Assembly (NCBI RefSeq): GCF_024055725.1
Contig: NZ_JAMXMX010000013.1
Coordinates: 62,001-126,000 of the forward strand
Reading direction: 5' to 3'
Length of the DNA stretch: 64,000 nucleotides
DNA from: Actinoallomurus spadix
GTDB taxonomy: Bacteria > Actinomycetota > Actinomycetes > Streptosporangiales > Streptosporangiaceae
Each line of letters begins with the position of its first letter. Position 1 is the stretch's first letter. The notes under the pieces were generated by a model that saw only the letters and a program-made list of their open reading frames with translations, ran no database searches and had not been told where the DNA came from. Shown here piece by piece: positions 60,276 to 64,000 of the stretch. Made by a program: the position numbers and the translations under genes.

Positions 60276-60291
60276 ACGGACGTCCGAGCCG

Positions 60292-60315
60292 GTGACCGGT
60301 GATCACACTGGTCAT
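60292..60315. promoter_or_regulatory. Imperfect dyad downstream of the MDMPI gene
   Basis: 24-nt dyad with arms TGACC/GGTCA around a perfect GTGATCAC core; lies 230 bp upstream of the ligase gene. Operator candidate. Confidence 0.35.
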
Positions 60316-60547
60316 TAGTGAGGATCGCGCATAGCCGAATCGGATGGCGCCGGTCGCCCGGCGGGTGCTCCAGAAGAGTCAACCGTGCATCGTGGGGCAA
60401 AGACCTCCCGAGACGGCACGCGGTCGGCGGCATGATGGGCATCGGATCGGGGCGGTTTCGGTGCTCACCCTCGGCACCCGACGTGCTGGCCGAATTCAGC
60501 CACGCGGGCGACATTAACCTGCAAGGATTGAGGGACGGAGGTTGGCC

Positions 60548-61714
60548 GTGGCCATCACGTTCAACGCCTCACGGGGTGCCACGCTCGGCATCGAGTGGGA
60601 ACTTCAGCTCGTCGACGACCAGACGCGGCGCCTCCGCCAGGACGCCGGACAGGTGCTGGGGGCGCTGCCCGGGCTCAGCGAGGCCGAGCGCAACCCCAAG
60701 ATCCGCCACGAACTCATGGAGTCGACCGTGGAGATCGTCACAGACGTGTGCCACACGGTCTCCGAGGCGCGCGCCGATCTGGCCGCCACCATCGCCGAGC
60801 TCCGTTCCGTCGCCGAGCCGCGAGGCATCGGGCTGGCCTGCACCGGCACTCATCCGATCAGCGACTGGCGCGACGCGGAGATGGCGCCCATCCAGCGCTA
60901 CGCCGAGCTCGTCGAGCACTACCAGTGGCTCGCCCGGCGCATCCAGACGTACGGCGTGCACGTCCACGTCGGCATCCGCTCCGTGGACAAGGCCATTCCG
61001 ATCGTCAACGCCCTGTCCGCCTATCTGCCGCACTTCCTCGCGCTGACCGCGTCGAGCCCCTACTGGTGCGGCCACGACACGGGGCTGGCCTCCAGCCGGG
61101 CGATCGTGTTCGGGGCGCTGCCCACCGCCGGCCCGCCGCATCGGCTCGCGGACTGGGCGGAGTTCGAGGCGTACATGGACACGCTGCTGCGCGCCCAGGC
61201 GATTCAGAGCATCAAAGAGGTCTGGTGGGACATCCGGCCGCACCCGGATTTCGGAACCATCGAAATTCGGATGTTCGATGGCATTCCGACCCTTCGTGAG
61301 GTCGGAATGGCCGCGGCACTCTGTCAATCACTCGTCGAACTCTTCGATCACCAGCTTGATCGCGGCTACACTTTGCCCAGCCCAGCCGCTTGGGTCGTAC
61401 GCGACAACAAATGGCGCGCGACCCGCTACGGCCTGGACGCCATCGTGATCACCGACGATCAGGGCACCACCGCTCCACTCCGCGACGAGCTTTACGAACT
61501 GGTCCGGGAGCTGGAGCCGATAGCGGACCGGCTCGGCTGCGCCGAAGATCTGAAAGTGCTCTCCGACGTCCTCGACCAGGGCGCTTCGTATGAGCGGCAG
61601 CGCGCCATCGTCGCCGATGGCGGCAGCCTCGAGGACGTCGTCACCGCGGCTCTCACGGAATGCCGGGAGGACCGGTTCGTCAATTCACGGGAGGTTGAAC
61701 ATGCGGGGGATTGA
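60548..61714 (+). CDS. Carboxylate-amine ligase, GCS2/YbdK family
   Basis: 388-aa ATP-dependent ligase of the glutamate-cysteine ligase 2 family. TLGIEWELQLVDDQTRRLRQ (ATP/Mg Glu residues), RHELMESTVEIVTDVCHTV, and YGVHVHVGIRS are the characteristic segments. GTG at 60548 is used because GGAGG lies 7 bp upstream; TTG at 60542 is an alternative. Members include EgtA-type gamma-glutamylcysteine synthases and enzymes of unknown substrate. No ergothioneine genes are near. Overlaps the M20 amidohydrolase by 14 bp, so the pair is coupled. Confidence 0.9.
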   Translation: MAITFNASRGATLGIEWELQLVDDQTRRLRQDAGQVLGALPGLSEAERNPKIRHELMESTVEIVTDVCHTVSEARADLAATIAELRSVAEPRGIGLACTGTHPISDWRDAEMAPIQRYAELVEHYQWLARRIQTYGVHVHVGIRSVDKAIPIVNALSAYLPHFLALTASSPYWCGHDTGLASSRAIVFGALPTAGPPHRLADWAEFEAYMDTLLRAQAIQSIKEVWWDIRPHPDFGTIEIRMFDGIPTLREVGMAAALCQSLVELFDHQLDRGYTLPSPAAWVVRDNKWRATRYGLDAIVITDDQGTTAPLRDELYELVRELEPIADRLGCAEDLKVLSDVLDQGASYERQRAIVADGGSLEDVVTAALTECREDRFVNSREVEHAGD

Positions 61715-62969
61715 ACTCCCCGGTAAGGAGCCGGTGGGAGAAGGGCTCAGGCCGGCGCTCGACGCCTTTCTCGCGGAGAACGAGAAAGCTCTGATCGCTT
61801 TCCGCCGGGACCTTCACATGCACCCGGAGCTGGGCTTCGCCGAGCATCGCACGACGGCGCGTCTCATGGACGGGCTGACCGCGGTCGGGCTGCGGCCGGT
61901 GCGGCTGCCCAAGGGCACCGGCATCATCTGCGAGGTCGGCGCGGGCCCCGGGCCGGTGGTGGCGCTGCGCGCCGACATCGACGCGCTTCCCCTGGCGGAT
62001 GAGAAGGACGTCGCCTACCGCTCGACGGTGCCGGGTGTCGCCCACGCGTGCGGCCACGACGTGCACACGACGGTGCTGCTGGGAGTGGCCGGGTTCTTCG
62101 CACGGCAGGCGGCGGCCGGGCTCCTGCCCGGCCGGGTGCGCCTGATCTTCCAGCCGGCCGAGGAGACGCCCGGGGGCGCCCTCGACGTCCTGGCGGCCGG
62201 TGGGATCACCGGCGTCGACCGCATCTTCGCGCTCCACTGCGATCCGCGCGTGGAGGTCGGCCAGGTCGGTCTCCGGGTCGGCCCGATCACCGCGGCGTGC
62301 GACAAGGTCAACGTCCACGTGGCCGGACCGGGCGGCCACACCGCCCGCCCCCACCTCACCGCCGACCTGGTGTACGCCCTGGCGAAGATCGTCACGGAGC
62401 TGCCGGCCGCCCTGTCGCGGCGCGTCGACCCGCGGTCCAGCCTCAGTCTGGTGTGGGGGCGCGTGTCGGCCGGATCGGTGGCCAACGCGATTCCGGACGA
62501 CGGTATCGCCCAGGGCACGGTGCGCTGCTTCGACGAGGAGGCATGGCACTCGGCGCCCGAGCTCATGAAGACGCTCCTGAACTCGGTCGCCAGCGCGTAC
62601 GACGTCAAGGCCGAACTGGAGTACGTCCGTGGCGTCCCCCCGACCGTGAACGAGAAGAGCAGCGTCGAGCTGCTCGGTGAGGCCGCGGCGCTGGTGCTCG
62701 GCGAGGACGCGGTGGTCCCCACGCCGCAGAGTCTCGCCGGCGAGGACTTCGCCTGGTATCTCGAATCGATCCCTGGAGCGCTCGCCCGTCTCGGCGTGGC
62801 CCCGCCCGCGATGGTCGGCGCCTACGACCTGCACCGCGGCACCTTCGACGTGGACGAGCGCTGCATCGCCAGCGGAATCCGGATGATGTCCGCGGTCACG
62901 ATGCTCGCGCTCCGCGCCGGACCCCGGCAGCTCGATCCGGGGGTGATCGACGACGTCGCCATCGCCTGA
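61701..62969 (+). CDS. M20 family metal-dependent amidohydrolase
   Basis: 422-aa hippurate hydrolase/IAA-amino-acid hydrolase-like (M20D) protein. Metal site segments: RRDLHMHPELGFAEHRTTAR, ADIDALPL, CGHDVHTTVLLG, FQPAEETPGGALDVLAAG, and HCDP; the lid domain has VHVAGPGGHTARPH. It cleaves amide bonds of N-acyl amino acids or similar compounds. ATG at 61701 with GGGAGG upstream, inside the end of the carboxylate-amine ligase gene; the two make and break amide bonds and may act on related molecules (inference). Confidence 0.92.
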   Translation: MRGIELPGKEPVGEGLRPALDAFLAENEKALIAFRRDLHMHPELGFAEHRTTARLMDGLTAVGLRPVRLPKGTGIICEVGAGPGPVVALRADIDALPLADEKDVAYRSTVPGVAHACGHDVHTTVLLGVAGFFARQAAAGLLPGRVRLIFQPAEETPGGALDVLAAGGITGVDRIFALHCDPRVEVGQVGLRVGPITAACDKVNVHVAGPGGHTARPHLTADLVYALAKIVTELPAALSRRVDPRSSLSLVWGRVSAGSVANAIPDDGIAQGTVRCFDEEAWHSAPELMKTLLNSVASAYDVKAELEYVRGVPPTVNEKSSVELLGEAAALVLGEDAVVPTPQSLAGEDFAWYLESIPGALARLGVAPPAMVGAYDLHRGTFDVDERCIASGIRMMSAVTMLALRAGPRQLDPGVIDDVAIA

Positions 62970-62971
62970 TC

Positions 62972-63673
62972 TCAGGCGTCCCGCGCCCGGATGAGGACAC
63001 GGCGAAGGTGCCGCCGGCGGTCGGTGAACCCGTTCCGTGAGTGCATCATGCGCCAGTTGTCCCAAACCAGCATCGCGTTGCGTTGGATCTTGATCGCGAC
63101 GTGGTTGGCCTGAAAGAACTTCAGCCCCGCCGTGACGTAATGACGCGCGAGATCGCTCCCGTTCTCGGCCTGCAGGTCCAGAGTGCTGAACCGCATGACC
63201 AGCGTGCCCGAATGGTGGCTCAGGATCCGGTGCCGGGAGTGCTGGTCCACTCCTTCTCTCGCCAAGAGTGTGCGTGCCGAGCGCCAATTCTGTTCCTCGG
63301 TCAAGAGGCGATGGCGCTCTTCGGGAGTCAATTCGTCGAGGAAGGAATAGCCGTCCGCGAGGGTGGTCTCGCCGCCGGGGCCCTCGCCTTCGGTGACGCA
63401 CCACAGGGCGACATAGCGCGGTGGCAGGTCCGGGAATTCGTACCATTCCGTGTGCGGGGGCAGGGCGGCGGTGCTGTAGGCGCCCGTGTCGGCGTCCGTA
63501 TCGGGCCGAACGTCGCGGACGAGCTCGCCGCCGTACTGCGGCATCGGCGGCCCGAGTCGGCGTAACCAGGAAAGGTGGTCGAAGCCTTCGGGAATGGCGG
63601 CGACGTAGGAGAATCCGCGGCTTGACAAATCGGCCATGACCTGCCTGGCGTCGAGGTCTCCGTCTTCGCGCAT
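62972..63673 (-). CDS. TauD/TfdA-family Fe(II)/2-oxoglutarate oxygenase
   Basis: 233-aa non-heme iron oxygenase. The iron motif is HTE (H74, E76 in PPHTEWYEFPDLPPRYVALW) with the distal His at H211 (WRMMHSRNGF) and a basic RRRHLRR segment for 2-oxoglutarate. HxE rather than HxD is known from clavaminate-synthase-like amino-acid hydroxylases. ATG at 63673 has GAAGGGG 9 bp upstream; it is shorter than typical TauD (about 280). Convergent with the M20 gene, 2 bp apart. Substrate unknown. Confidence 0.85.
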   Translation of the reverse strand: MREDGDLDARQVMADLSSRGFSYVAAIPEGFDHLSWLRRLGPPMPQYGGELVRDVRPDTDADTGAYSTAALPPHTEWYEFPDLPPRYVALWCVTEGEGPGGETTLADGYSFLDELTPEERHRLLTEEQNWRSARTLLAREGVDQHSRHRILSHHSGTLVMRFSTLDLQAENGSDLARHYVTAGLKFFQANHVAIKIQRNAMLVWDNWRMMHSRNGFTDRRRHLRRVLIRARDA

Positions 63674-63755
63674 TTTGTCAACCCCTTCGTCCGGCGCAGT
63701 ATAACCCAGCGTCAGTGCCTCCAGCGTGGCCGGCCCGGCGGGCGCCGCGAACGGT

Positions 63756-64000
63756 CTAAGACCTGACCGGTGGGGTGAAGGTGAACTGATAGATGCCGCC
63801 GACGACTCCGAGGCACAGCGTTCTGCCGCTCGCGAACCAGCACACGTCGTTGGGTCGTCCATTCGTGCGCATCGCCGCGGCCGCACACCAGGTCCTCGCC
63901 TCCCAGATTCGCAGGGTGATGTCGGCGCCGGTGGTGGCGAGCCAGGCGCCGTCGGGGGAGAAGGCGCAGGCGGTGACCGTGTCGGTATGGCCGTCCAGGA
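63756..64000 (-). CDS. WD40 repeat protein, C-terminal end (partial)
   Basis: The last 81 residues of a beta-propeller protein run in from the right edge: DGHTDTVTACAFSPDGAWLA then TTGADITLRIWEARTW is a classic WD40 repeat, followed by a less regular blade ending GVVGGIYQFTFTPPVRS. In actinobacteria such C-termini are often attached to Ser/Thr kinases or NACHT/TIR-type proteins, but the N-terminal part is outside the window. Confidence 0.85.
   Translation of the reverse strand, partial: LDGHTDTVTACAFSPDGAWLATTGADITLRIWEARTWCAAAAMRTNGRPNDVCWFASGRTLCLGVVGGIYQFTFTPPVRS

Overview
The window is about 72% GC or higher, with GTG and TTG starts, 4-bp start/stop overlaps and strong GGAGG-type ribosome binding sites. 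It carries actinobacterial markers: DUF397/DUF5753 proteins, a DUF3017 protein, a mycothiol-dependent isomerase-like protein and LuxR/PspC two-component genes. Together these indicate a chromosomal segment of a filamentous or related high-GC actinobacterium, plausibly Streptosporangiales/Thermomonosporaceae; that placement is inference. I saw no rRNA, tRNA, CRISPR array, transposase or integrase.

Layout. 1-3.6 kb (minus): a three-subunit molybdenum hydroxylase of the form II CO-dehydrogenase-like type, medium subunit cut by the window edge. 3.7-9.4 kb: an accessory patch with a 39-aa basic peptide, a GT-C membrane glycosyltransferase, remnants of a DUF5753/DUF397 pair, a thioesterase, a flavin-reductase-like protein flanked by a 61-bp repeat, a gene-poor stretch with a 20-bp perfect hairpin, and a cupin of cysteine-dioxygenase type that has lost its metal site. 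9.6-11 kb: a mannosyltransferase. 11-14.8 kb (minus): PadR-ABC ATPase-FtsX permease operon with a perfect PadR-type palindrome. 14.9-18.3 kb: PspC membrane proteins divergent from a PspC-domain sensor kinase and its LuxR regulator. 18.2-21.7 kb: carbonic anhydrase, a VapBC-like toxin-antitoxin pair, and a PIG-L deacetylase-nucleoside hydrolase-acetyltransferase operon. 21.8-25.1 kb: dhaK-dhaL, two tandem MerR genes, then dhaM.

25.2-44.9 kb is conserved core: pcrA, a secreted beta-helix protein, the B12-binding small subunit of an acyl-CoA mutase, a secreted GH15-like protein, sucCD, a DUF6350 protein, purN-purH, folD, an FHA/HTH protein, a DUF3017 protein, monomeric icd and mdh. The TCA-cycle genes sucCD, icd and mdh sit among purine and folate one-carbon genes. 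45-52 kb: a heptad-repeat coiled-coil protein, then a sugar region (galK, ROK repressor, Gfo/Idh oxidoreductase, sugar-binding lipoprotein, galE) with AT-rich palindromes in the divergent promoter and no ABC permeases. 52-59.4 kb: CBS/CorC protein, trpS, a 2H phosphoesterase, a YihY protein, a D-Ala-D-Ala carboxypeptidase and the acyl-CoA mutase large subunit. 59.5-64 kb: a mycothiol-dependent isomerase-like protein, a carboxylate-amine ligase overlapping an M20 amidohydrolase, a TauD-type oxygenase and the end of a WD40 protein.

The most unusual items are the tandem MerR duplication inside the dhaKLM set, each copy with a 19-bp-spacer MerR promoter that appears to start transcription at the start codon; the metal-site-less cysteine-dioxygenase-like cupin; two stand-alone 30-residue DUF397 proteins; and short duplications of gene 3' ends around stop codons at several unrelated loci.
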